From: Neelides folsomi
Taxonomy: Eukaryota > Arthropoda > Collembola > Neelipleona > Neelidae
Reading direction: 5' to 3'
Length of the DNA: 64,000 nt
Assembly (NCBI GenBank): GCA_034687125.1
Contig: JAQGBZ010000079.1
Span: forward strand, 154,227 to 218,226
The position numbers were made by a program, and so were the translations under genes. Below, one piece after another: positions 13,098 to 28,000 of this stretch. Position 1 is the first letter of the stretch. Every line of letters starts with the position of its first letter. The notes beneath the pieces were generated by a model. That model ran no database searches. It worked only from the letters and a program-made list of their open reading frames with translations, and was not told where the DNA came from.

Positions 13098-16000
13098 CTT
13101 AAGAAAAACAAATCCAAATTATGAATGCCTTCTCACATCTATGCGACATGATCTTAATAAAGTAGTCGACTGGAAAAGACAGTTTATACATGTAGTGAAA
13201 ACTAATCCAGCTTGCTGAGCAAGTTCTATAATGGACGAGATCTCAATCTCGGCCTGCATAAAAGTTTGCTAATGTAATACACACTAACTTACTTAAGGCT
13301 GCATTTCAGTATTTTTTACTGGCATTGGAAAGGAAAATAATGAATTATGACCCTATCCATTACGTTAAGTAATTTGATAGTCAAAGACCATCTTCATATT
13401 CGCAAATAAAATTTTTTTTCATTATTCGCATTCCCATAAACATATAATTGAATGTTAAAATGCAGATTTTTTAAGCCTACAATATCTATTGCCGCTTTTC
13501 ATTTTCATAATAATTGTAAATAATTCATTTAATGAAGACAAGATGAAAAATGCCAAAAGAATTCACAATGGATCATCATGAATTGAGAAAACAAAACTTG
13601 GGCATTCCTTCGGGACTCACAATGTATTCAGACTCGGTTAATCATCCGTTGAATCCTTTGGCTCACCGCTTCTTATTTTTAGCCACAAAATATCGGGTTC
13701 AATGTAGTGTGTGTGTGTATACCTGATACTTCTTCTAACTTATGATCCACTAAATTCTTTCGTCCATAAAATGAAACTAGTACTTCCTCATTTAAGAAGG
13801 CCAAATTTAATTGGCTTGAAATACATTAATACCTTTGATAGTAAACGTTACCTTAAATGTACAACTAACATAACATGTATTTTACAATGTATAATTATTA
13901 GTTTACAATCCGTTTTTTATAAATATTAATTGATTAAATATTTGTTTTACAATTAGTCAAATTATTATTAAACAAGAAATCAACCACTTCTGGCTATTTG
14001 ATCATATATATTTATTACCAAGAACAAGAAGAAAAGTTAATAATATTTGAGCACTTTGCTTACCTGATTTAATTGAATTATGGTGATGACTTTCAGGTGA
14101 GTTCAATTTTCCCTGCAAGAAAAATAATAAAAACATGAAATATGCATTGGATGTCTCACACGAGCAAAAGGGGCATTAAATAAATTTGGTCTGCCTACTT
14201 CTTCATAATTATAATTAAGAAGGATAAGCCAAAGCATCTATTCAACATGTCAATGATTTCCTTTTAGTCATTTTTCTTTGAGTGTCTTTGAGTGTCTGTA
14301 TAGCCTCAACTAGAAGAGTTTTAAACCTGCATTTGAAGCATATCTACGCATTTGAAATGATTTGAAGGTAACTGAAAGTTCTTCCTGGGATCTTCCCAAA
14401 CCATATCTTCTACACCTAACAAACCTCACTGTAAAAATGATCACAAGACACTACCATATTTCACTATATTGGAGACATCATAATAATAGTGAAAATGCTA
14501 ATAGGAGACGCATCTTCAATTTGACCGTCAGAACCATGAGTTTGAAAATTTTGTAATACATAGTAAGGATACAAGGTATATTTTTATATTCCATTCTTTT
14601 ATCTTGTCTTATATAACTCTAACCTGCCATACGCTTTATTAGTAAGTATGGGAAAGTGGAAGAAAGACGGAGGAGCCAATTAGATTTACTCGAGTTAAAT
14701 GCATAGGCTACAAGTCATCTAATAATAATAAATGTAGAGTTTCCTCTCCTCTTCATCTTGCGTGTCAGGCAAAGGTAGGAATGGGAGCTATAGGGGAGCT
14801 ATAGAAGAGTGAGATAAGTCCCATGATGAGGCTCAGAGCGAAGAAAGACAGCAGATGCATTGCCTGCGCATCATCATTATTCTCATTCATAACCATCCTA
14901 ATATTTCAACATCCCAAAGAATGATATAACGACAAGGTTCTTCTTTCAAACCCTCAAAACTTTTTAACAAAAACTTTGATCGAATCTATGCTAAATATCT
15001 GTAAGTATAATATTTAATATATTCTCATCATTTAACAAATAAAATATCAATGGATAAAAATGGGTCATTTCTCATCTCGAGCTGTCTTGGATTATTATAT
15101 ACAAAAATAATATACGCAAAAATATATTTATTTAAGAGTCCAAGGTCTGGCTAATTACTCACAAAGAGTGATCAATGTTCCCGCTCCTGGAAGCTTTGAA
15201 GATTTTAGAAAAGAAGAGAGAGAAGGAAATTAAAAAGTCGTATAAAGCCATTAATCAAATCGACCCCTGTTGGTTAATAATTAACAGGTAAGAGAATACA
15301 AGCTGGAGCGAGAAGAATAAAAGGAAGAGACTTATGCATGGGTGCCTACGACAACATGGTTAATAAAAGAGTGACAGTTGGCCATGGAGTGAGGGATCCT
15401 ATATATAATTCTTTGAAGGATATAAAGATGAGCTCCTGAGGCGTCTCTAATACAACGTCTCAAATTTGACCATGGGAGCCAGAAACTCATAGTCAAATTG
15501 GCTCCGCTGAAGAACGAAAGTGATGTGTGTGGAAAGGTGAGGATGTGAAACTAGTTAAACTAGGACTTATTATTATACATATTTATTAATTTGTAGGAAG
15601 AGTTCCATTGTTACCTCCACAGCACCATTCCAAACGTAATGAACACCATCGACTGCATGGTGATTAATATGCTCAGCCATCACGGCCGACATCCAATGCA
15701 TCAGTTGAGCATTTCCTGAGGCGTGTTGTTGGTGCTGTTGGGGCTGCTGCTGATGGTGGTGATGTTGAGACTGGAGAATTCCGGGATGGTGAGAGGGCGG
15801 AGATGGCGGGGTTTGAGATGGAGAAATGCTGCCCGGGCTCCCGTGATTGTTCGTGTTATTATTGCTATTCCCGTTCGTGTTCCCGTTCTTGGGGCTGTGT
15901 AGTAAATTATTCCCTTGGTGTTGGTGATGGTGGGAAAGGTGGACTGGCGAATGGATCGGCGATTGATGACTCCCGGGATTCTGGTGAGGATCCGGAGAGA

Positions 16001-19000
16001 GTGAATGGGGAGTCGAAGAGTTTCCGCCTCCACCGCCGCTGCTCCAAAGAAAAGCCGCTGCGGCCGCTTTCTGCTCATTCATACAAAGGGCATAGTTTAG
16101 AACAAGGAAAGATTTAATTCTCTTATTTCTGCCCAACTCCCTTGTTCTTGTTTTAACATCATTAAATCATCATCAAAATCATCACATCTTAAATCTCCAC
16201 ATAATCCAACAATTTGATCGTGTAAATTAATTTTGGGTTTACTTATTAAAGTTTATTTAATAGATAATAAACTAATAATAGTAATGTTATATTCCTCCTC
16301 AGATTAAAATCGTTCAAACCCTTCCCCATTTGACTAATTTCCCTACAGATATCGACACTAATTACAAGATTTATGAAACAATCGCAGTTTTTAAACTGAA
16401 GAATGAATTGAAATTACCTATTTAAAAAGGATTTAAAACTTTAACCTATAGACCCAACCATTGTAAATCATGGCATATTTGAACAATTGCCATATTGTAT
16501 GTTTAGCTCAAAGGTGGAAAGATGTTTGATTAGATGGAAGAATGAGGAGACTTCAAGAGTGAGATCTCTACCTTTGATCCTCACGTCATGTTTCTGATGT
16601 GTATGGCCTCAATATGAGCAACAAACTGCAGAAGCTCACACTGATTAGAATATAAAAGTGTCAAAAAGTCAGGAGGATGAAATTGAAAAACTTTGGTTGG
16701 CAAACCTTTCCACATTGAAATATACAAAAAGGCGGAGAGACTCATCCTATCGCCACAAAGATCTTTGATGGGAACACAGAAAGACCTCAGCTCAAATGTT
16801 CATCCAAATGGCCCATTCAAATGGCAACCCATGTAATTTCGCACACAAGAGAGCCGAAAGTGATTTTGATTGAAGTGTTCCTTTTATGAAGGTGATCGGT
16901 GTTTAAAATCGGTTAGACTGAAAATGTTGAGCTTCGACTCTCTGACGAGGGCGTCGGAAAATATATCTCAGCCTCCCTCCCGACTGGACTTCATCATCTC
17001 CATCATGAAGAGATGGCTCAAACTTGTTCTCTCACATCCTTTCAAAATGGATGTCAAAGTTGAAGTTGAAGGCTTAAACTTGCAAGTTGGGTAAGAAAGC
17101 AGCTGCTATACAGACACATCATCCTCACACGCCGTTTAACTATAACCAGATCAAGAAGAAGAGATTCTCGCACATGCAATCCCAACTCTTTCCCTCCGCC
17201 CATGGATGGATCCAAAAATGATGGAGAAAAGTAATGTTGATGGGGAAGGAGCTTCCACAGTGGCTCACCGTCTTCACGTCATTCCATCCAAATAATTGTG
17301 ACGGCGATTTCCATTCTCCAAACCAAGAATCATGCTACACTCTAATTCATGATTAATTCATATTCTCCTCAGTTGCGAGAAGAACTCGACTTCCCTCGCA
17401 CTCCCTTCTTTAATGATGAATCTATTGTTGTATGGTTAACTCAACCGTGTTGGACCCGGATCCTCCATTTTAGCAAAACATGATTGATCTGATTATAATG
17501 ATCGTGGTCTTTCTGGGAAGAATCCCGGCGCCAGACTTCAGAGCCCGTAAAAGGAATCAAATTCTAAAAGCAAATTGAAAACCTGGCACTCAAAATACTC
17601 TCAAGGAAGGAAACCCCGAGATCTTCCACATCCCTTAACTTTGGCTCCTCATATGAGACATGAAGAGTTTGCCGAGAGAATTGTGGACCAAGTTCCCTTA
17701 ATTCTATACCATTCCTCGTGTTTCCATCCCCCCTCTCTGGTGAGTCCCACAAGTTGAAAAAACTCGATAGAGAAATGGTTTAAGTAAATCCTAGCAGTCT
17801 TCAAAGATTGCCAAGATTTGTCACATTTAATTACATGCTCCCATGCTCGCATTCATTTTTATCTTCATCTAATAAATCTGCATTCCGTGGAGGGGAATTC
17901 TCACACCGCTAAACCATCCGCGAATGTCAACAGGCTCGAGATGGAACTCGAGAACTCAACCCTACCTTCCACCACATTTCCCAACAAACTTGGGTGATAA
18001 AAATGATGAACAATGGAACAAGAACAAAAAGATGTGTGAGGATATCCCAAACAGTGGGGATTCCATATAATATCTATTACGCTTTAACAATCTAATGGAA
18101 CAAAATGTTATAAATGTGAGAAAATCAATTTCCTAATCCCTTCCAGAGCCCCCAAAATCCTCTCCGATTTTAAGGTCCATTTCACTTGTAGAGAAGGGGG
18201 GTCCTCCGACTTGATGTGGGGCCAGCGCATGGTTCAAGAATTGAAAAGGACAAATGGGTATGTATGTAAGAACCTCGGCGTCGGAAAACAAGAGATTTCT
18301 TGGAAGAGGAAACGACGAAGTGCTGACCCCGGTTGAAGAATTCGGTGAAGAAGGCGACAACAATTGTGGAGCCGAAGACGAAGGAGGCGGCAGCACGGAG
18401 GCGGCATAACCCAACACTCTCAAATCCGTTGGGTAAACGAAGGGATGGTGGAGCGACCCATTCCCATTGGTCTTCGGTTCTGACGATAATTCCATCATTT
18501 TGATACGATCACTTGATATCTCTCAACGTTTGATGGCTATCTTTTTGTCAAGGATTGATGAAACTTTTCATTCTCTTATTAGGCCGGCAATTAAATTCGT
18601 TCACAGTTTGTAATGCAATGGGATTGAGACATTCAAAATGTGTTGGGTCAAGAGGACAACTCGGGTTCTCGACAGGAAGGTACAGTCACATATTTAACCT
18701 CGTTTGCTAAATCAATTTTTAAACAAGAGTTGATTTCAAAGGCATTTTAAAAAATACGAATCACTTTCTTTGAATTTTGCCGAACGAGAACTTGTATAAA
18801 GAATCGTGCAATATTATGTAAATTCACTGCAGTGAAACAGCAATAAAATTTCAAATTATCATAAGTTAACTCGACTTCACTTTATTTACTATTTGAATGT
18901 CAAGTTCAGATTTTTATATAGTTTTTAATAGTTAATGTCAGTCAAAATAGTGGAATTTAAATCCGGTATATTTTATTAGTTGTTGTAAATACGTTCCTCC

Positions 19001-22000
19001 TTGATTCCACAATTATGAGAGAGCTTCGATATTCTTGTATGGATTATTTTATATGAGTTTAAAGCCACAACATCACACCAAATCAATCAATAAAAGTTCG
19101 AGATAAATCAATTGAGTCGGATAAATCTATATATTTTTGGTGGCAGCAATTGAGAGGCACAGTACTTCACTTGAGTGTAATATGAGAGCACTTTGTTAGG
19201 AGAGCAATTATTAAAGTGAGTATCACAGAAGAAGGAGTGGAGGACTAAATGTGACATGTGCTTATGTACATGTGTCTCAAAATGTCGGTTTTTAAAGTTG
19301 AGAAGAAGATGAGAATGTTTATAAGAGAGCGGTTCGCCGGGTAAATAAAAAGGGTTGAGGAGGGGACCAACGGAGTCACTGAAAGAGCCGAAGAATTAAA
19401 TTCCGGACCTCTTGAGAGGTGACTCCTCTAACCACGTGGACGAAGAACGACTGGCGATGGCAAAAAGGTTGAAATTGAAAAAGCGCCAGAAAGAAAGTCC
19501 CCAACAGAGTTGGAAGGATGGGCCTTTCTCACTAGACAACGGGAGAGTCGATCCTATAGTGCTGGCGAATGTGATTGAGCTGAGGCAGAGCCAAAGCCAC
19601 GAGAAAAGGCAAAAAATAATAACAGAGAGGCAACACGGGTGGTTGAAGACAACTCTGAGAGAGACGAGAGTGGAGGAGGGGGAAGGAGGCAGATAGGGCC
19701 CCGTCCACAACAACGAAACAGAAAGAAACTAAACTGCGTCTGCATCCGATGATCCGGACCTCAACACTGTATTCTCCTTTTTCTCCTTCGTCTTCCCTTA
19801 TAGGAGAAGGAGGCATTCCAGCATCCCTACCTTCCACCCTGGCTGGTATATAGCCGGCTCCTCGGCAGACATAAATCTCTAAGGCCGCTCTGCCTAGCCC
19901 CAATCCCTACTCCCACCGAGAGGGAAGTGTGTGAGAGAGGAAACCGAGTCAAACATCCGAATCCCGAAGAGACTCCCAACTTAACTCCCATTCACAGAAC
20001 CTTGTTAAGTTTGGCCCTCCGCGAGGAATGAGACCAGGAGCGGGTCTTCGGAGGGAGGGATGACGAGCTTCCCCTCCCCCGCAACATCCCTATATATTTC
20101 CCCAGTATACGCACCAGTGGAACCGAGACATCGTCTCGGAGACTCCGCTTCCGATCCCGAGCCAGCTCCTCTTCCTTGTCCGGACCCAATGAATTACTTT
20201 AACTTCAACCAGGACACATACCCTGTACATCTTCCTGACTTATGAATCAATGCATGGGAGTTCCGAGTTTCCAGAGCCCTTTGCGAAAACTCGCTCGGAG
20301 ACTTCGAAATAAAATAAATGGACTCGGTTCCCTCATGAGATAAAAGTGCAACTTTTGACAGAAATAATAAAAATAAATTACTGCCTTTCCGCGGCAATAA
20401 AACCAAGCTCCAAGTGGGAATTGGCGCTCCTCTCCAGAAAAGCACATTTCGCAAAAATTGCAAGGTGCACCAAGAGAGATTCTTCCCTGCCGACAATGAT
20501 AATTATTAAACATATCTCTTCAAATTTTACTGCCAGTTATCAATCTCTGATAGTTATGACTTTGCCTCAAGACATTTCCCAAGGCGAGTACTTAACTTTA
20601 ACCTTCAATCCAGAGGATCCAAATCAGATCAGGGGGAGAGGGAGGAAGAAGCCCACACAACTCATACACTTGTCATTCACATTCATCTTGGAGCTCAGAG
20701 AGCTAAGGAGGAAACCCAGGTAGGTGGCTGCTAATAAATCCTATCTTTGACCCGGCTAAAACCACTTCATGTAATGGACGCATTATCATTCAGGGCGGAC
20801 TCGTCCTCTCACTTTTTGATAAAGACGTATCCTCACTATCATAAAATATGAACTAATAGGACCAAATACAATTGTTGAACCAATGAGCAAATACGGCCCA
20901 ACTTTGTAAAACGCCTAAGTCATCTCCATACATATATTATATTAGTATCTCTTATTGTAAGTTTGCCGGCTACATAGAATTAAATCCTTAAAGTCTACTC
21001 ATGCCGTCATGCTAAGAAATACATTAATATTGGTCCACTGAGGATTCAAATCCGAATCCATTGTCCTAAAAGCTGAGGAGCTTGGAGGGATGCATAATGC
21101 ATGCTCTCGTCTCGTCAACTACAATAATGGAAAAGACGAGAAAAAAACCACCGGATCTGATTGACATTATCTTACTAAACTAGAATAATAAGTGAGCAAG
21201 CTCAAAACTCCCAAACTGCCCACGCAATAAACCTCAATCTCAGACAAAGAGTCTCAGCAAGTAGTTGGAATTAAAAGTAAAAGTAATTTTAAATTCAAAT
21301 TCGACATTCAAAGATGAATCCATCCGCCGATGAGAATTGGAGGCTTGGTCTGCCAGAAAAATGGTTGTTTGCAATGTGTCCATTGGGGTCGTGGAATAAT
21401 ATCTGCCCTCACATCTCACCGCACCTCCAAGATAAAAAGATTCCAATTCGTGGACCAAGTTCTTCTCCACTCCTCGTCTCAATTCCATGTAATAAAAGCT
21501 TACCTCATGGAGATTTAAGTGCTTTGTTTGGCCTGGAGTTGGGCCAGAGTTGGAAAAGAAAAAATGTTTTAAAGCCGAGTCAAGTGGAGAAAGAGTGAAA
21601 TACTATTTGAAGAGATGGAAGGGTTCAGAGTGTAACGAGAAAAGTCTATTGCCGGAACCCTCTTGAAATAAAGAGTGCATATATCTGTAGAAGAGAAATA
21701 AATTCCAATCGCTCCACATTATTCTCCTTCTTTTATGAAAGAGCGTCTCGTGGCTTTAAAACCTAATGCGGAAATGCAATAATTAAATGAGCAGAAGGAC
21801 GCTGTAAATTACAAATGCTAAAATAACTTGCATTTAAATAAACTTGGAAAACAAAGAGCCAATAACATTTGACTGGTTTATGTGGATTTTTATTTAATTG
21901 CTTGAATCAACAACTTGACATTCTAAGCTCCATTTGAAAATTAATATGTCTGAATATTGGCATTAAACTTTCCAATTCCATTGGGATGTCAAAATTATGC

Positions 22001-25000
22001 TAATTGTATTCCCAGGTAGTCGATTTCATTCAAAAGGCATTGGCTCAGAAAGATAACAAGATAGCGATCGTGAAGGAAAAAGGTGGGGCGGAAATGTTGA
22101 ACATAACTCATCTCATCATTATTCCACGTCTAATTCCACTGCCAACTTCTAAGCAAATAAATCCCAAATCTTGATAATAAAGGATAAATGGTCAAATATT
22201 AGGTGTAAGTAATTAAATTATCATCTGCTTTAAATTAAGCGATCTAAACACTTTCATGTAAACTCTTGTAGTTTAAATTCAAGAAAAAACATGGAACAAA
22301 AAGTTGTCTCATCTCAGCTTTTTGCATCATTGTCAATTGTGACACTACTAATTAAAATAGTACATTGTTATTGAGGCTCATTAAATGATAAAATTGAAAT
22401 GTTAATTTGAAATGATTAAAGAAAAAAAGTGATTATTGAGGAGTTGAACCTTACGCTTAGCTGTAGATTTTTATCATATTGGTTTATCTTTCCCATATTG
22501 CTTATTTTCCTAATTATTGCTCAAGCTTTAAGTTCCCATCCCCTTTAATCTTAAAGTATCATTCGGAGTGATCTCCATTAACATCTCAAAAGTAGAGATC
22601 GTAATTACGAGGATCTCAATAGATCTACAATCCTAGCTTGGCCAAACAGTCTACATCTCATTCCCATTGAACATTGCGACTCATTATGGGAAAAAAGAAG
22701 GCGAGGACAGGACGAGTTTTTCACTACAATTAACCTCCAACATTCGTTCACATGCATTTGTACATTGGGAGCACAATATAACAAATAGCTCATTTATATT
22801 ATGGAACATGTACCTAAATGACATTTTACCTAATGTCAAAACGAGGGGAATAAATTACCCAGGCGTAATAAGAGGACAGTTAAGTCAGTTAATTAAGTCC
22901 GCTCGCCACTGAGAATCTCACCACTTAATAAACATTGCAGTTAGATCCACTCGAAATAAATAATCACCGATGGTCCAATTTGATGTCTAATCCAATTGGA
23001 GACGTTGAGCCAATGAACTATAAAAGGAGAGAGGAAATGTATCGAGGATCTGAGCCCAAAATCCTCATCGGACGATCAGGAGCCAATGAAAGAGACATTG
23101 CCCCTTGTGAGACAGACGAGGTTATCAACGTCTTCATAAACTTGATGAGAAAAGACAGTGTAAATTTATTTTGGAAAACATTAGCATGTGAGCGTGATTT
23201 TTATTTCATTTGGTGGTCAAACGGCTTGACGAACCTTACTACTTGTATTAATAACTATATACCTATCCTAAACTCATATATTAAATAAGCTTCAAAATAT
23301 TTATGTACTAAGCTAGTATGTACCATATATTTTTCGCATATCTCTTTTCATCACTAGCTAACTAAATATAAGTAGTCAGAGACAGATCCAGATGAGTGTG
23401 TATTTTAACTTGCCCTCAATGATCTCTCGCCCTTTATCGCAATTCTTAAATAATTCTAATTCAAGGGTCAAAACTTACTGGTCCATTTCGATCACTCTGA
23501 CAGTGAGGAAAGGAAAATGTAAGAATTATCCTATTCATCAACTGCACAATACATAAATAAGCAATTTATCGCCCAACCCAAACCTGCCCTTAACAGCATT
23601 TGATGCCATGAAAGACCAAATTACAATAATCAAGGAAAAGGCGAATAAAAACTCAAGCTCTAAACAAGGTGGAATGGGTAATAACAAGCATTTTTTTAAG
23701 TATTAAAGAATGCAAATGCACTTATTGGGAGGAATCAAGAAGTGTTCGAGGAACTGGAGCTCCTCATTTGCTACTTACAGCCAAACCTTACAAATCCCAA
23801 ATGCAACCAACAACTTATTAAAGTCGTTTTGCCATCATAATTAAAAAGCGAGAGTAAATGCAGTCAAAGTCGAACCTACATAAATGTAAGTACATTACAT
23901 ACAAGTAGGAGTAGTTATAATAATAATATTCCTTTTAATGTACTTGAATATAATATCCCAGTGTTCACGCACTTGAGTTTAACCTTCAAAAAATCATCTC
24001 ATTCCCAAATTACCAGAGTCATTAGTTATTAAATTAATCCTACTTGAATGGGGGGAATCCACCAAGTTTTTCTCCGCCTATTCCCAACGTTCCTTGAGGG
24101 GATCTTCCCGTCCCCCTTCATTGGATCTTGGTGCTCGGAACATGACAAAGTGTGTCTAATCGAACGAGAGCCAAATTTCTCTCTGTACTTATCATCATCA
24201 TCATCTCTCACTTGAATGGAGGGAATCTCCAGCATCGTGGAAATGGGTCTTTGAGATCTCTCCGTCACACAGACCTCGACGTCTCCTTCCAGCCAGCATC
24301 CAAAATTCTCCATTGTATTCTCTCCAGTGCCACTGGCTACCACCTTCATCGTTCCCTTTGATTATCCCATGGCTCTGGGCAATCATGTATGCGAGCCAAC
24401 TGATATTCTCCATCGCCACGGACCTCAAATCCCATTCTTCTCCCAGACCCTCAAGACTCTCGAAGCTCATACGAGGCGACGTAAATTAAGAATATATGCA
24501 CGGACTCCACATTTCCCCTCTTCTTCCCTCCTCCCTCTAGATCAATTGTGATGGGGAGTGATCTTTCACTTATTAGTCTCATTTCCTCTTCATCGCGTCC
24601 CTAGTGCCCAAACACTGGGGTTGGAAAGAATCACCAATAATTCTTTTAGGAAATCCTCTCTTTAAACTCAATGCATACAAAGAGTTAAGAAGAAGGTAAC
24701 CCTAACCTCCCATATGATCTCTCCTCATCCGCTGCTACGCATGCATACTAATTCCACCTCCGGATTATGCATTGTAACTACTACCATATTTAAACGTATG
24801 GAGGCTATACCCGCCAGCCTCCATTCCACCATCACTCTTTGATATCTAATGGGAAAAAAATTACACAGTAAAGGGGAAGTAACCTTGATTTTTACCTCAA
24901 GGCCACCTGCAGACAAAAAGAAGTGATGTGATGTGGATGTGAAAGGATTCAAAAGTGAGACTCTATCTATATATATATATATATATATAACCAGGGGCCC

Positions 25001-28000
25001 AATCGCTTGCCTCGCCCCACAAAGCTCCCTCTCCCACCTTTTCAAATCTCTCTAGGACCGCGGAGAGACTCACATTTGGAAACGTGTGTGGTTCTTCCTC
25101 CACACATGATATTACATATATTATAAGCAACATAGAATCTGGAGAGAAGTAAAGAGATAGAGAAACCCATCTTACGCTCATCGGCGGCTCCGTAGCCGAG
25201 TGGACGGGTGGGGAAGAAACGAATTCATTTATACAAACAGAAAGACTTGGGCTTGGCCAAGAGTGGGGGAGATAATAAAAACACACCGTCTTGTCTCATA
25301 TCCCCTTCCTCCACAGATCCTCATATAACCATGTGTATATTTTTATACTTGTACTCTCATATCATCTAGGGTTATGACGATGGAGCCGAGACTTCTCAAA
25401 TGAGGGGGTGTTCCCTCCCTCTTCTCGCTGGTGAAAAAATTCCCGAGCGGCTCAACCGGACTCAAGTGAAGTGGAGAGGAAAGGGTTAAATAAAACTTAT
25501 CCAATCTCGGCCCAGAGAGACCCTAAGGGAGCACATTATGACGACGAGACGACTTGGATTTCTGTCTACTTGTGGCTCGAAGAGCCCTCATTCCTTCCCT
25601 TACAATCCTTTATGCCGTGTAAAGTCGGGCTGGCTGTCGAGGGAGGCTTAAGAGCCTTCCCATCCACCTTACTTTATTTTACTCTCTTCCCCACTTGACT
25701 AGGTCGTAAAATGGGATACTCAACTAGGCCCAACTTGGAGAAGTGAGGTAAAAGTAAAAACTTTTTCAAGTCTCAATCCACCTTCTGTATCCATCAAGAG
25801 AGAGTGATATAATAAGAAAGGGGCCGACAGGGTATGTATCTTACATTTATATACATACAGTCAATGCAATGACGCCAAGGAGAGATGAACTTGTGGAGAA
25901 TCTTCCTATCTCCGACCCGACCGACCAACCCAGTGAACAAAAGTGGGAAAAAATGAGGATAAAAACTCTCCGCATGAACATGAGCATACAACAGGTGAAC
26001 GTAACTTTTTGCTTTGCCGAAATCTAAACTAAACAAAAGTTTCCTTCCTTCCTCAACCTTTTCTTCACCTTTCACTTCGGCTCGCTCCACTTCATTCTCC
26101 CCGAGAGAAAGAACTTTTTCCATGGGTGGGGGAAAAACAAATAATGTAATGATGCAAAAAATGGATAGGATCCCAGGGGAGCTCGGTATAAAAACTTCAT
26201 ACATTCAGACCGCTAACACACACAACCAGTTTATGCATATTCCACTTCCCCGTCTTCTCGGCTCAAACCAGCAGAAGCGGAAAGATAAAATTTGGTTCCT
26301 TAAAACCCTCGGCTTACCAACTGGACTTACTAATTAGATCAAAGAATTTTGTATCTTGATGCTCTTAATGATGATGGCGCCTTAGTTGGTTCTTTTCTCA
26401 TCCACCTCCCTGGAGAATCCCTGATACTGAACACTGGTTTCCCATGTTTTCCCCCGTCCCTTCTTCTTGATATCTTTTGGATCCCCAACACCGCGGCAAT
26501 CCTCTTTTCTTCTTCTTACAAAGAACCACTCAAATTTGGTAAAGTGTAGTCCCGAAAGACAAGGCTCCCTTGAAATCACTCCTTAACTTTCCAACTTACT
26601 TTTCAAAAAGAAAGAGAGTCAATTGAAGAAACTCTCTTCTCCATTTCATTGTTTCGATTGGGCGTCGGGAATAAGGAATCGCGGGGATGAGAATTGAGAA
26701 CTTCTTCTAACGGAAACTCTAATGCCACTTTCTGCTCTTTCTGGCCCAGAGAAAGGAAAGCAAACAGGCCATTCCTCAGAGAAACATTAAAGACAAAAAC
26801 AAATCAATAAGTTCTCTCAGCCTTATCCCCTATTATGGAATGGATAAAATAATATCCCAATTCAAGTAGAAAAATCTTAAGTGGTCGGATCCAAAAAGAC
26901 GTATGAGAAAATAGACAAAAAAGATGCACTAACCAACGATGGAACTCTATGAGAAAATGTAACCGCTTGAAATAAAGTATTTCGTCCCCTTAAAGTCCTT
27001 AAACCATTCCATAATATGTACTAAAAGTAAGTATATAAGTACTAAATATAATAAGTATAGATAGTGTAATACTTATACATACATTTAAATAGAAATAAAA
27101 GATGGTATACTCGACATATTATGTAGTGAACTAAATCTCATTCAATGAGCTGGCGGAAGGAAACATATAGTCGAGAATAAAGAAAAGTTCCATGCCAGAA
27201 AGGCGGTTAAACGTAATGGGATTTTTAAAAAGAGTTGCATCTTTAATAGTTAAAAGAGTAATAGAGTTAAAATGCAAGGCGAGTCTGAATGTTTGAAAAA
27301 TGTTTTTTATACGCCCAAATAACAAGGGCGAATCAAAAGTAACATTCCCCACTCCCGAGATAAAAGAAGAGTGCGAGATAAGAAGGCCATATCTTCACGA
27401 TTGTGCTTCGAGGATCTCCTTACCTCTCCTCTTTCCTAATCTTCCTTTTTGGATTCCTCTTACCTCCCCAGACCTTCACATTGAGATTTAAATCTAATTC
27501 CAACCGTTTCCAGCCTTGAACTTGATACTGGAGTAGGTGTACCCAAGTACAAAAAAATTATTTGTAAACAGCTTAATATGGACTCAACACTGTTTATTTT
27601 TAATTCCCAAATAGTCCATTTCAATCCCATCAAAGAGATGGGAAAGTAATATGGATGGGCGGTAAACCATATTGAGCCAAATGATCATTAATATCTCGGA
27701 GATAAAGTCAGACAATAGAAAAAACCTTTAGACACTTCACGCACTAATGTATATGTATAAGGAAACGAATGTGTTCTTCAGTAACAATAATTCAATTAAA
27801 CAAGGAGTTATAAAAATCGATTACGTAACGTAAGTTGACGATGTTTGCTGAATGTCTCAACTAACTGACCAATAAAGTCTGTATTTGTTTGCTAACTAAC
27901 TTGATGTTGAAAAACGATCCCAAGTACTGACATTGAGAAAACTGTCAAACTTAATTAAAGTTAATGTGGAGAGAAATTAATCGTTAGAAAAAATAGTCAA

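Noticed and set aside
19396-19903. Several overlapping frames on both strands near 19.5 kb
   Set aside because: Frames of about 100 codons on opposite strands over the same DNA without domains point to low stop density and not to genes.
25188-25230. tRNA-like A box (GGCTCCGTAGCCGAGTGG)
   Set aside because: No matching T-arm (GGTTCRANTCC) or cloverleaf follows. A similar partial match at 53410 also fails.
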